Shown: positions 45,509 through 53,586 of the stretch, piece by piece
Layout: each line of letters opens with the position of its first letter
How positions within the stretch are numbered: the stretch's first letter is position 1
Assembly: GCA_029251165.1 (NCBI GenBank)
Contig: JAQXDW010000027.1
Location: 1 to 64,000 of the forward strand
Length of the DNA stretch: 64,000 nucleotides
Reading direction: 5' to 3'
From: Myxococcota bacterium
GTDB lineage: Bacteria; Myxococcota_A; UBA796
Made by a program: the position numbers and the translations under genes
The notes under the pieces: generated by a model
What the model was told of the DNA's origin: nothing
Database searches by the model: none
The model's input: only the letters and a program-made list of their open reading frames with translations

Positions 45509-46849
45509 TCACTCCACCCACCGCGCCCACCCCTCGACCCCATCCCGCTGCCGGTTAAGATCCGCTAAGAACGAAGAGTCTCGTCTTGGGTGAAGCCCGG
45601 CGAAGGACTCCATCGACATCTCCACGACCTCTCCCACCCGCAGCCTCTCGGGTTCCTTCTCGAGGACCATCGGGTCGACTTCTTCTGCAAACGACTCAAT
45701 CGTCGTGACCACCGCAGCCTCAACCTCGGGCCAGTCCTCCGCCGACCCCACGCCCACCATTCGATACACGGTCTCCCCGTGACGCACGGCGGCCACCAGC
45801 CCGTCGACCGACCGCACGGCACCCGCCGTCGTCATTGACAGCCGAAAGGCCTGTCCGACACCGGCCCCCTCTCGTTCCGAGATCTCTCTGGGCTCCATAA
45901 ACGCGGCGACCGCAGCTTCGGGCGTCTCCTCGGGTGCCAGAGACAGCGCGAAGGTCGCTGTGCCGGTCTCGGAGACGCTGCTGACCGCTGTGTGCTGGTT
46001 GCTGTGCGTCCAGCCTGCGGGGAAGTCCAGGCGGAAGGCCAGCTGAGGGTGGTGGAACCGGTCGCCTTCGAAGTAGCCCTGCCGGGGGTCGGCGCCGAAG
46101 ACCATGCCGTCGATGCGGGTCAGGTAGTCTCCCACCACCCGCTCTCCCGCTGCGGTGACCGTTCCCAGGCGGGTCTTCCGATCGGCGGGTGCGGGGTGGG
46201 TGAGCAGCCAGGTCGGCAGCCGATCGCCCTCGGCCTTGTCGACCGTCTCCAGCACCGTGAACACATCGAGCATCGCGCTGGGGTCGTAGCCCGCCCGCCG
46301 CAGGTAGCGCAGCCCCAGGTCATCGGCCTGTCGCTCGTCTTCCCGGCTGTGCCCCAGCCGCGCCAGCCCCACCCCCGCTCCGGTCACGGCGCCGATGTGC
46401 TCCATGCGGGGATCCAGCGCACCGACCAGCCCGATCAGCGGCGCGGTCAGGATGGTCCGGGAGAGGGTGTTGGCGGAGTGACGGGCGGTGACGTGGCCGA
46501 TCTCGTGACCGATCACCGCCGCCAGCTCGTCCTCACTGCCCAGCCACGTCATCAGGCCGCGGGTGATGAACAGGTTCCCCCCAGGCAGGGCGAAAGCGTT
46601 GACCGCAGCCTCGTCGAGGACCGTGATCGTCCACGGGAGCTCGGGACGCTCGGACAGCGCCGCGAGCTTGCGGGTGATGTCCGAGACGTAGTTGCCCAGC
46701 GCAGCATCTTGAACAGCCGGCATCGTCGCGGTGGTCTCTGCGGCGAGCTGCTCGCCCAGCTCGATCTCGGTGTTGTCCCCGATGAGGTTGAGCTGGAGGC
46801 GACCGGTCGCAGGGTTGGTCAGGCATGCCGTCAGGAAGAACAGGATCAT
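45509..46849 (-). CDS. M48 family metalloprotease lipoprotein
   Basis: 446 aa. 'MILFFLTAC' is a very short lipoprotein signal. The peptidase has 'NAFALPGGNLFITRGLM' and 'LAAVIGHEIGHVTARHSA' with the HExxH zinc site, and 'HSREDERQADDLGLRYLRRAGYDP' with the third ligand Glu, so it should be active, similar to BepA/LoiP. A C-terminal domain of about 190 residues (~250-440) is beta-rich and not the usual TPR. It probably checks outer-membrane or periplasmic proteins. Its start overlaps the upstream flippase-like gene by 4 bp. Confidence 0.92.
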   Translation of the reverse strand: MILFFLTACLTNPATGRLQLNLIGDNTEIELGEQLAAETTATMPAVQDAALGNYVSDITRKLAALSERPELPWTITVLDEAAVNAFALPGGNLFITRGLMTWLGSEDELAAVIGHEIGHVTARHSANTLSRTILTAPLIGLVGALDPRMEHIGAVTGAGVGLARLGHSREDERQADDLGLRYLRRAGYDPSAMLDVFTVLETVDKAEGDRLPTWLLTHPAPADRKTRLGTVTAAGERVVGDYLTRIDGMVFGADPRQGYFEGDRFHHPQLAFRLDFPAGWTHSNQHTAVSSVSETGTATFALSLAPEETPEAAVAAFMEPREISEREGAGVGQAFRLSMTTAGAVRSVDGLVAAVRHGETVYRMVGVGSAEDWPEVEAAVVTTIESFAEEVDPMVLEKEPERLRVGEVVEMSMESFAGLHPRRDSSFLADLNRQRDGVEGWARWVE

Positions 46850-47823
46850 GATCGGAGTCTATCGCCATCGCGCCACCAGAGTGCCGGCAGTCCCAGCAGG
46901 ACCGTCGGCAGGCTGCCGAGCAGCCAGAAGCCTGCCGCGTACGCCAGCGCACCGGTCTCGGTGATCCCCAGCGGCGCCAGCAGCACGACGCTCACCGCCG
47001 CTGGGCCCGCGCCAAACCCCGGCGGCAGAACCACGCCCGCCACGGAGGCTCCGGCCATCATCCCGGCTGCGGCCAGGCCCGGCAGGGGCACGGGCAGGCG
47101 GAGCATCGGAAACAGCGCGGCCGCTGCGGCGAGCATCAGGGCGACCTGTGCAGCGGTCATCGCCAGGTGAGCACCCAGCCAGCGCGCGGTCGACAGTGCG
47201 GAGGCTGCGGCGGAGAGCCCCTCTCGGAGCAGGGTGACCGGTCCGGGCGCGGCGGCTTGCGGGGTGCTCTTCAGTCGGCGGGCCAGCGCGACGATCACCA
47301 CCGCCCCCGCTGCGGCAGCCAGCGTGCCCAGGGTGGTCAGCTTCAGCGCCCGCGCGTGGGCTGCGGCCCCCAGCAGCAGCTCCCATCGGCCCGCGCCGAT
47401 CACCAGCGCACCCAGGAGGAAGACCGCGAACACGGCCATCTCCAGAAACGCCACCAGCCCCACCGCAGCCCCAGCGGTGCCCACCGACACGCCGCAGTCT
47501 CGGCGCAGCAGGGCGAGGGCGGACAGGTCGCCTGCCCGTGCTGGCAGGGCGAGGTTCAGGGTTCCTGCGATCAGTCCGATGCGAATGACCGCAAGGAGCG
47601 ACGGACGGGGAGCGGGGAGGGCGTGCCAGAGCCGGACCTCATGCAGCACGATCGAGGCAGCCTTTAGCAGGAGCGCGCCGACCAGCCAGGCCGGCATGCC
47701 CTGGGTCAGCATCTCCCACACCCGGTCAGTGTCAGCGCTCTGCGCCAGCGTGACGAGCACCGCGATGCTGGCGAGCAGCTGCAGCGCACGCACACTCCAG
47801 GCGCGTCGGGTGGAGGAGTCCAT
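46846..47823 (-). CDS. Lysylphosphatidylglycerol synthase-type membrane protein (UPF0104, flippase-like)
   Basis: 325 aa with about eight hydrophobic helices. 'LNLALPARAGDLSALALLRR' is the characteristic N-terminal motif of the LPG synthase TM/UPF0104 family and 'GVVLPPGFGAGPAAVSVVLLAPLG' is the C-terminal counterpart. There is no aminoacyltransferase domain, so it is a stand-alone member of the type proposed to flip lipids. It is coupled to the M48 protease by an ATGA overlap. Confidence 0.88.
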   Translation of the reverse strand: MDSSTRRAWSVRALQLLASIAVLVTLAQSADTDRVWEMLTQGMPAWLVGALLLKAASIVLHEVRLWHALPAPRPSLLAVIRIGLIAGTLNLALPARAGDLSALALLRRDCGVSVGTAGAAVGLVAFLEMAVFAVFLLGALVIGAGRWELLLGAAAHARALKLTTLGTLAAAAGAVVIVALARRLKSTPQAAAPGPVTLLREGLSAAASALSTARWLGAHLAMTAAQVALMLAAAAALFPMLRLPVPLPGLAAAGMMAGASVAGVVLPPGFGAGPAAVSVVLLAPLGITETGALAYAAGFWLLGSLPTVLLGLPALWWRDGDRLRS

Positions 47824-47917
47824 GAGGATGCTGTATCCCCCTCGCGCGTCCAGCCCTGCAGGCCTCAGGGCATCTGACGGTCCGTCGAGCGGGCTTCACG
47901 CCGCGCGACGACGCGGC

Positions 47918-49567
47918 TCAGTTCGAGACCGTCGTCGAGAAGGTCACCCGGCGGGAGTAGTCCCAGACGTAGAGCAGTCCGTCCAGCGGGTTGTAGGAGA
48001 TGTGGGACGTGTAGCCATAGGTCGAGGGAAGGCTGATGTTCTCGACCCAGTCCTTGCTGGTGTTGGTGTCGTAGGCGTAGTTGATGCTCGCACCGGAGGA
48101 GTAGTAGCTGTTGGTGACATACAGGACACCGCAGATCATGAACGCGTTGCCGGTGCTCGTCTTGGAGGTCGAGCTGGTGTTCCAGGTGTTCAGGATCGCC
48201 ATCTTGTCTGGGTCGAGGCTGCTGACCACGATCCGACCGCCGTTGGCAGAGGTGGAGTAGATCGCCCACAGGCCGTTCTCATCGACCGCGAGGTCGATGT
48301 CCGAGTAGCCGCCCCACTGGTAGTGGTAGGAGTTGTGGTAGCCGGCGTCGGTCAGCGTCATGCTGTCGACCTCTTTCTGGAGGTCGAGGTCGTACTTGAT
48401 GATCGTGTTGGAGTTGTACTCTGGGTAGTACATGTACCCGTCGAGCACGACCCCGCCGGTGCCCTCATACTGGCTGGACAGCGAGAGCGAGGTGCCGTTG
48501 GTGCGCGCGGTGAGGTCTGCGGCGGTCGGGTACTCGGTGATCGCGCTGCCGTAGTACGAGTCCATCTCCCAGTGCAGGCCGCTGCCCAGTGCCTCCTCCG
48601 GGTCGGACATCCACGCGCCGTAGGTCGAGCCGGCGGAGACGAGGGTGGTCGCGGAGCCCACGCTGTCGAGGTAGCAGATGCACTGCTCGTCGGTGGGGTC
48701 GGCGTCGTCGCAGTCGTCGTCGTTGTCGACGTAGCCAGAGGGCTGGGTGCAGTCGCTGATCGACTTGTCGTCGTTGCCGCGGCCGTCGCCGTCGTCGTCG
48801 ATGTACCAGGTCGGCACATCCACCGCGTTCTCATCGACCGTGCCGTCGCAGTTGTCATCTTCCCCGTTGCAGTACTCGTCTGCGCCGGGAAGCTGGCTGT
48901 CGTCGCTGTCGTCGCAGTCGCTGCCGGCGACGGTGGTGCCGGTGGCGGAGGCATCCCCGTAGCCGTCCCCGTCGCTGTCTTTCATGCAGTCGGTCTTGGA
49001 GTCGTTGGGGGCTGCTCCGGGGTAGGCGCTGGCGGAGGTGTCGTCGCAGTCGCTGCCGTCGGAGATCCAGTCACCGCCGGGATCGCTGCAGGTGACGAGC
49101 TTGGAGGCGGTGCCGCCGTAGCCGTCGTTGTCGTTGTCGAGGTACCACCCGCTGGCGCCGGTCACGTCGCCGCCGTCGGTGTCTCCGTCGCAGTTGTTGT
49201 CGAGGCCGTCGCAGATCTCATCGGCGTCGGGGTTGATGTCGTCTCGCCCGTCGTTGCAGTCGCCGCCATCGGCGATGTAGGAGGCGGGTGCTTCACATGC
49301 GACCAGCACGATGGATTCGTCACCGAAGCCGTCGCTGTCGTTGTCGGGGAACCACACCCCTGCATCTGTGGCGGCGGCTTCGTCGGTCTGCCCGTCGCAA
49401 TTGTTGTCGAGACCATCGCAGATCTCTGCGGCGTCTGGATTGACGCTGGCGTCGTTGTCATCGCAGTCATCATTGATGTACCCATCGCCATCAGCGTCTG
49501 CGGTTTCTTTGTCGTCGCAACCAGCCAGCGGGACCGTGGCGAGGGTAAGTGCAAGCAGTCGGGTCAT
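47918..49567 (-). CDS. Lipoprotein: MopE-like calcium repeats fused to an olfactomedin domain
   Basis: 549 aa. Lipoprotein signal with Cys17 ('LATVPLAGC'). Residues ~24-292 hold MopE-type repeats ('CDGLDNNCDG', 'DNDNDGYGG'). Residues ~296-547 match the animal olfactomedin fold along its whole length: 'YGAWMSDPEE', 'GTGGVVLDGYMYYPEYNSNT', 'IIKYDLD', 'QWGGYSDIDLAVDENGLWAI', 'IVVSSLDPDKMAILNTWNTS', 'NAFMICGVLYVT', 'INYAYDT' and 'ISYNPLDGLLYVWD'. The pair that forms the domain disulfide is kept (Cys296 or 298 with Cys479), as are the calcium ligands equivalent to myocilin Asp380, Asn428 and Ala429; the position of Asp478 is Ser. It should be a surface-exposed, calcium-stabilised five-bladed propeller, a likely binding domain. 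It lies in a cluster of lipoprotein and hydrolase genes. Confidence 0.92.
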   Translation of the reverse strand: MTRLLALTLATVPLAGCDDKETADADGDGYINDDCDDNDASVNPDAAEICDGLDNNCDGQTDEAAATDAGVWFPDNDSDGFGDESIVLVACEAPASYIADGGDCNDGRDDINPDADEICDGLDNNCDGDTDGGDVTGASGWYLDNDNDGYGGTASKLVTCSDPGGDWISDGSDCDDTSASAYPGAAPNDSKTDCMKDSDGDGYGDASATGTTVAGSDCDDSDDSQLPGADEYCNGEDDNCDGTVDENAVDVPTWYIDDDGDGRGNDDKSISDCTQPSGYVDNDDDCDDADPTDEQCICYLDSVGSATTLVSAGSTYGAWMSDPEEALGSGLHWEMDSYYGSAITEYPTAADLTARTNGTSLSLSSQYEGTGGVVLDGYMYYPEYNSNTIIKYDLDLQKEVDSMTLTDAGYHNSYHYQWGGYSDIDLAVDENGLWAIYSTSANGGRIVVSSLDPDKMAILNTWNTSSTSKTSTGNAFMICGVLYVTNSYYSSGASINYAYDTNTSKDWVENISLPSTYGYTSHISYNPLDGLLYVWDYSRRVTFSTTVSN

Positions 49568-49893
49568 GGGAGCATCCTGATCTTCGGAGAGGACTACACT
49601 ATAAACGCTTTGCTTCTCTTGCTAAAGACGCATTACTTGACGGGGCCGGCTCTTGCTATCCACTCTCGTCGTCAGACCGTCTCGGCGGATCCTGAGCGTT
49701 CGCGGACAATACATGGTGTCGAGCACTGGCGCGGTCTGGTGGGAGAACGCGCACTCGCAGACTCGCTCTTCTGATTCGCTGGCTGGAGACACAGCAGCAC
49801 CCACGCGATGGAGAGCCTGCTACGTCGCCAGCCTGACCCCCGAGCAGGACGACGTGAGCATGCTCGAGTGTGGCGGGCTGCATAGAGGGGGGC
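49568..49893. other. Divergent intergenic region, 326 bp
   Basis: It separates the MopE-olfactomedin gene from the LDAH-like gene. It is clearly less GC-rich on its left side, where a possible promoter for the olfactomedin gene lies. ORFs across it show no protein-like pattern. The right end has 'agagggggg' as ribosome site of the next gene. Confidence 0.5.
49598..49626 (-). promoter_or_regulatory. Possible sigma-70 type promoter of the olfactomedin lipoprotein gene
   Basis: On the minus strand 'TATAGT' (-10) is separated by 17 bp from a weak 'TTTAGC' (-35), in an AT-richer patch. Transcription would begin about 25 bp before the ATG. The -10 is good and the -35 poor, so this is tentative. 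Confidence 0.35.
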
Positions 49894-50775
49894 ATGTCAG
49901 TCTGTACTGAAGACATCTCCGGCGTCCCCGTGACCACCGTGCGCGTCCTCGTCTCCGATCCCGACGCGCTGATCCTCATCATCCCTGGCAATCCGGGCAT
50001 CGCCACCCTCTACGCCCCGCTCGCTCGGCAGATCGTTGCGCAGTGTGGGGGGCGGGTGAGCGCTGCGGTGGCCGGCCACGCTGGGCATGTCCCTGGCCAT
50101 CCCGCGCCCGGTGGCTTCTTCACCCTTGCCGATCAGCTCGCCCACCACCGGGCATTTCTCGCGACCCTTCCACCAGCCCCGGTGATCCATGTCGTCGGGC
50201 ACTCCATCGGAGCCTGGCTGGCTTTGTCGGTGCTCGACGGGCTCCCTGCGGCTGCTCGGGGGCGGGGCTTCCTGCTGTTCCCGACCATCGAGCGCATGGC
50301 GGTGACCCCGGCAGGGCTGCGGATGTCACCGATGTTTGGGCTGCTGCGTCACCCTGCGGTGATGCTGTCACGGCTGATCCGCCGACTGCCGGGAAGAGAT
50401 CGGCTGCTCACCCGAGCGCTGCTCTCTGCGGTGCCCGATGCAGAGCGTGCCGACTTCCTGCACGGCATCCTCCAGCTCCACCCCGCGAGTCTGCACAACG
50501 TCCTGAGGCTCGCAGGAGAGGAGCTTGCGACCGTCATCGATCGGCCTGATGCGCTGCTGAGTCGGCATGCAAAGCGGCTGACCCTGTACTACGGCCAGCC
50601 TGATGCCTGGAACCTGCCGGACATGGCTGCCGGAGCGGCATCCTGCCATCCCGACGCGGAGGTCATCCGCTGCAGCGACGGCATCCCACATGCCTTCATG
50701 CTCGGCGGGAGCACTGCGATGGCCGCGCTCATCTCTGGGCGGATACACTCTGAAGATGCCGACTGCTCAACTTGA
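49894..50775 (+). CDS. Lipid-droplet-associated hydrolase (LDAH)-like alpha/beta hydrolase
   Basis: 293 aa from 'MSVCTEDISGVPVTTVRV', placed by the ribosome site 'agagggggg'. It follows the animal LDAH (C2orf43/UPF0554) pattern along its length: 'LILIIPGNPGIATLYAPLA', 'AGHAGHVPGH', 'LADQLAHHRAFLATLP', 'IHVVGHSIGAWLALSVL' (Ser nucleophile), 'FLLFPTIERMAVTPAG', 'LTLYYGQPDAW' (Asp) and 'GIPHAFML' (His). LDAH acts on lipid droplets in animals as a weak esterase; here the substrate is probably a stored or membrane lipid (inference). Its end overlaps the next hydrolase gene by 20 bp. Confidence 0.88.
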   Translation: MSVCTEDISGVPVTTVRVLVSDPDALILIIPGNPGIATLYAPLARQIVAQCGGRVSAAVAGHAGHVPGHPAPGGFFTLADQLAHHRAFLATLPPAPVIHVVGHSIGAWLALSVLDGLPAAARGRGFLLFPTIERMAVTPAGLRMSPMFGLLRHPAVMLSRLIRRLPGRDRLLTRALLSAVPDAERADFLHGILQLHPASLHNVLRLAGEELATVIDRPDALLSRHAKRLTLYYGQPDAWNLPDMAAGAASCHPDAEVIRCSDGIPHAFMLGGSTAMAALISGRIHSEDADCST

Positions 50776-51580
50776 TGGAATCTCGCTAAACTATGAAGTC
50801 CACGGAACCGGCGAGCCGGTCCTGATGATCATGGGGCTGGCGGTCGGTCTCGTCGGCTGGCGCCTCCAGGTCGAGGACCTCGCGGGAGAAGACTGGCAGC
50901 TGTGCGTCTTTGACAACCGCGGGGTCGGCCTGTCTTCTGTGCCCCGCCCGCCCTACTCCATGGACCGGCTCGCCGCAGATGCCCTCGCCCTGATGGACCA
51001 CCTCGGCTGGCAGCGGGCGCACGTGGTCGGGGTCTCGATGGGCGGCATGATCGCCCAGCACGTCGCGCTCACCGCGCCGCACCGGGTCCGCAGCCTTGCC
51101 CTGCTCGCCACCCATGCTGGCGGGTGGGGAGGGCGCCCCACCCGAACTGCCGTCAGCGGGGTCTTCAGCTCTCACTTCTCTGGCTCCACTCGGCTGCGCC
51201 GCCATGCCTTGCTCGCCATGCTCCACTCGCCTCAGTACATCGCAGAGGTCGGTCGAGAGGCCGTCGAGGCCCGGCTCCGAGAGACGATCCTCCACAACCG
51301 CCCCCCGCGCCTCGGCATGCTCGGGCAGCTCAGCGCGATCTTCCGCCACCGCACCCTCCGCCGCCTCTCAGCGCTGGCCGCGCTGCCCACCCTGGTCATC
51401 ACTGGCACCTCCGATGCCATGGTCCGTCCAGAGAACAGCGCGACCATCGCTCAGCTGATTGATGCGGAGCTGCTCCTCTTTGAAGGCTCTGGGCACGCAA
51501 TCCATGTCGAGCATCGCGAGGCCGTGAGCGCGGCACTCCACCGGCTCTTTTCGGGGGTGGCTCGGGAAGCGACGGGCTGA
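50756..51580 (+). CDS. Alpha/beta fold hydrolase
   Basis: 274 aa from 'MPTAQLDGISLNYEVHGTG', a standard N-terminus of the family; the longer ORF is antisense-like sequence within the preceding gene. The Ser is in 'VVGVSMGGMIAQHVAL', the Asp in 'LVITGTSDAMVRPENS' and the His in 'FEGSGHAIHVEHRE', with 'FDNRGVGLSS' as lid-side motif. Substrate unknown. It overlaps the LDAH-like gene by 20 bp, so the two hydrolases are coexpressed. Confidence 0.9.
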   Translation: MPTAQLDGISLNYEVHGTGEPVLMIMGLAVGLVGWRLQVEDLAGEDWQLCVFDNRGVGLSSVPRPPYSMDRLAADALALMDHLGWQRAHVVGVSMGGMIAQHVALTAPHRVRSLALLATHAGGWGGRPTRTAVSGVFSSHFSGSTRLRRHALLAMLHSPQYIAEVGREAVEARLRETILHNRPPRLGMLGQLSAIFRHRTLRRLSALAALPTLVITGTSDAMVRPENSATIAQLIDAELLLFEGSGHAIHVEHREAVSAALHRLFSGVAREATG

Positions 51581-51594
51581 GGCCGCCGGCAGCC

Positions 51595-53370
51595 TCACTC
51601 CTCCGCTGCCGCCGCGCTCAGCCGGTATCCGCCGGCAACCCAGGCAACCTCGGCGCTGTTGTAGCCCTCAACGGGATCCCGGAGAGACTCTCCGCCCCCG
51701 AGCCAGTCTCCGCTGATCGCATCGAGCGCGTCCGTCCAGTGTGTCGTCAGCGTTGTCGTGGTCGTTCGCCAGTCCAGCCTGTAGCGCGCCGCGCGATCGA
51801 CCTCGACCACGCCAGCTGGAGCAGCGGCATCGGTGCGGGTGAGGCCCTCCGCGAGGAGTGTGGTCTCTCCAGCCGCAGCGTCTGGGTCGGTCAGGTGCAG
51901 GGTGAGGCTTCGGGTGCCGCCGGAGAAGGTGATCCGAAGGGTCGTCTCAGCGCGGGCCTGTGCGCACATGCTGCCGATGGACTGTGCGTCATTCAGGGCA
52001 TCGGAGAGCAGGGTGGTGGCGTCGATGATGGTCGCGCCGGTCAGCGCAGCGCCGGTGAGCGTCGTGCTGCCGGAGAGTGTCGCCTGCCGGGCCACCCGTG
52101 GCTTGATTCCCGGTGTCGAGCGGGTGGCGTCGAGGAGGAGAACTCCGCTGCGGGTGAGGTCGTACTCGCCGTGCTCCGAGGCCACGCCGAGCGCACCGAA
52201 GCCCACGTCTGCTGCCGGATGCCAGTCTGGAACCGGCAGCGGCGCCTCGCCTGTCGAGACCTGACCGCCGGCCCCATCGCGCACCCCAGCGGCCAGACCA
52301 ATGCTCCCGGCGAGGTGCTCCTGGAGGTGACCGCTTCCGTCGAGGATGGCCTCGCCGCTGAGCGCTGCGGAGGTGGTGATGGTGACCTGCGGACCGTCAG
52401 CCTTCAGCGCGGCGCAGTGGATTGACCAGCCCGCCCGCAGCTGCCAGTCACAGCTCAGGGGCAGCGTAGAGGTCGCACCTGGTGAGAGCAAGGGCGGTCG
52501 AAAGTGAACGTCGCTTCCTCGGTACTGGAGGCGCGCGGGGCTTCCCCAGGAGGACTCGGCTCGGGCGCGCGCGCCGTGCAGCGACAGTCCGGCCGGTCGA
52601 TAGCTCAGCTCCGTCGTCAGTGCCTGCGTGCGCCCCTGCCAGCGGTTGTTTTCCCCGGGCTCGGCGAGCTGGAAGTGCCGCCGATGCCGGCAGGGGTTGG
52701 GCAGGGCGTGGCGGAGGTGAACCAGGTAGACCTGCTCCAGGTCGGTGCCCTCCAGCAGCGCCGCGAGCAGCGCCGGCTCGTCGGGGCAGGCGGGGGTATG
52801 GAAGGTGTGGCTGGCCTGCTCCAGCAGCACCGGATCGGCCTCGGGGAGGGTCTGGGCGAGCCGGTCGGCCAGCGGTCCGAAGCCCTCTTCTTCCTCTGCG
52901 GGCTCAGAGCGTACGCTGCCGCCGCTCCGAAGCAGGGTGAGGTGATGTCGGCGGTCGGTCGGGTCGAACAGCGACACCACCACATCCCACGCCCAGTCGG
53001 TCTCAGGCTCCACCTCAGGCTCCACCTCAGGCTCCGCCTCCGTTTCGGGCTCTGTCTTGGGCATCGGTCCGGGCGCTCCGGTCGGCATGCCGGTCATCGC
53101 GGCCAGAAATTCTGAGATGAGCGTGGTGAGGTCCACGGTGCTCAGCGCATCCGCGAGGCGCTGGAGGGCCTCGTCGGTCAGCCCGGTCTCAGAGAGGTTG
53201 CCCACCGGTCCCTTTGAGACGGCCTCCAGACCGGCCGCACCCAGCGGGGTGAGTCCGGCGCGGTGCAGCACCTCATCGAGCAGGGCTGCCCGCTCCTCGA
53301 TGGTCATACTGAGCCCAATGAGGAGGTTGTATGAGTGCTGTGCGCGCGCCAGCTTCGCGGGGTTGGCCAT
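51595..53370 (-). CDS. Large unknown protein with acidic linker
   Basis: 591 aa, 'AGGAGTGACC' before the ATG. No signal peptide. The first ~100 residues are helical ('YNLLIGLSMTIEERAALLDE'). An acidic repeat linker follows ('EPEVEPEVEPE', ~110-122), then a region that reads like a structured load ('LLAALLEGTDLEQVYLVHLRHALPNP', ~205-235) and a beta-rich C-terminal half with Thr/Ser/Gly-rich repeats ('ATLSGSTTLTGAALTGATII'). I do not recognise a family. It is convergent with the hydrolase gene and divergent from the SDR gene. Confidence 0.7.
   Translation of the reverse strand: MANPAKLARAQHSYNLLIGLSMTIEERAALLDEVLHRAGLTPLGAAGLEAVSKGPVGNLSETGLTDEALQRLADALSTVDLTTLISEFLAAMTGMPTGAPGPMPKTEPETEAEPEVEPEVEPETDWAWDVVVSLFDPTDRRHHLTLLRSGGSVRSEPAEEEEGFGPLADRLAQTLPEADPVLLEQASHTFHTPACPDEPALLAALLEGTDLEQVYLVHLRHALPNPCRHRRHFQLAEPGENNRWQGRTQALTTELSYRPAGLSLHGARARAESSWGSPARLQYRGSDVHFRPPLLSPGATSTLPLSCDWQLRAGWSIHCAALKADGPQVTITTSAALSGEAILDGSGHLQEHLAGSIGLAAGVRDGAGGQVSTGEAPLPVPDWHPAADVGFGALGVASEHGEYDLTRSGVLLLDATRSTPGIKPRVARQATLSGSTTLTGAALTGATIIDATTLLSDALNDAQSIGSMCAQARAETTLRITFSGGTRSLTLHLTDPDAAAGETTLLAEGLTRTDAAAPAGVVEVDRAARYRLDWRTTTTTLTTHWTDALDAISGDWLGGGESLRDPVEGYNSAEVAWVAGGYRLSAAAAEE
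53002..53037 (-). repeat. 12-bp tandem repeat encoding EPEV units
   Basis: Three copies of 'ctcaggctccac' (the last with one change) in frame, encoding the acidic Glu-Pro-Glu-Val linker of the unknown 591-aa protein. Confidence 0.9.
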
Positions 53371-53586
53371 CGGTCACTCCTGGCATCAGATGGATCGGTG
53401 TCCTCGACCTGATGGAGGAGGGTATCACCTCCGCGCTCGGTCTCGGTAGGACAGGAGCCTTAGAATACGCCCAGTCTTGCGACAAGGGCAGCGCCGGCGG
53501 ACGGTCGGACCGCTCCAGTGGTCTGATGCGGGGCATCACTGCGGACTGCATGCGCAGAAACCCTCTCCACGGAATAAGCCCACCGC

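Noticed and set aside
47234-49774. 846-aa plus-strand ORF rich in Val and Ala
   Set aside because: It is the antisense reading of the MopE-type repeats and of the flippase-like gene; regular GTC/GAC codons of the repeats keep it open.
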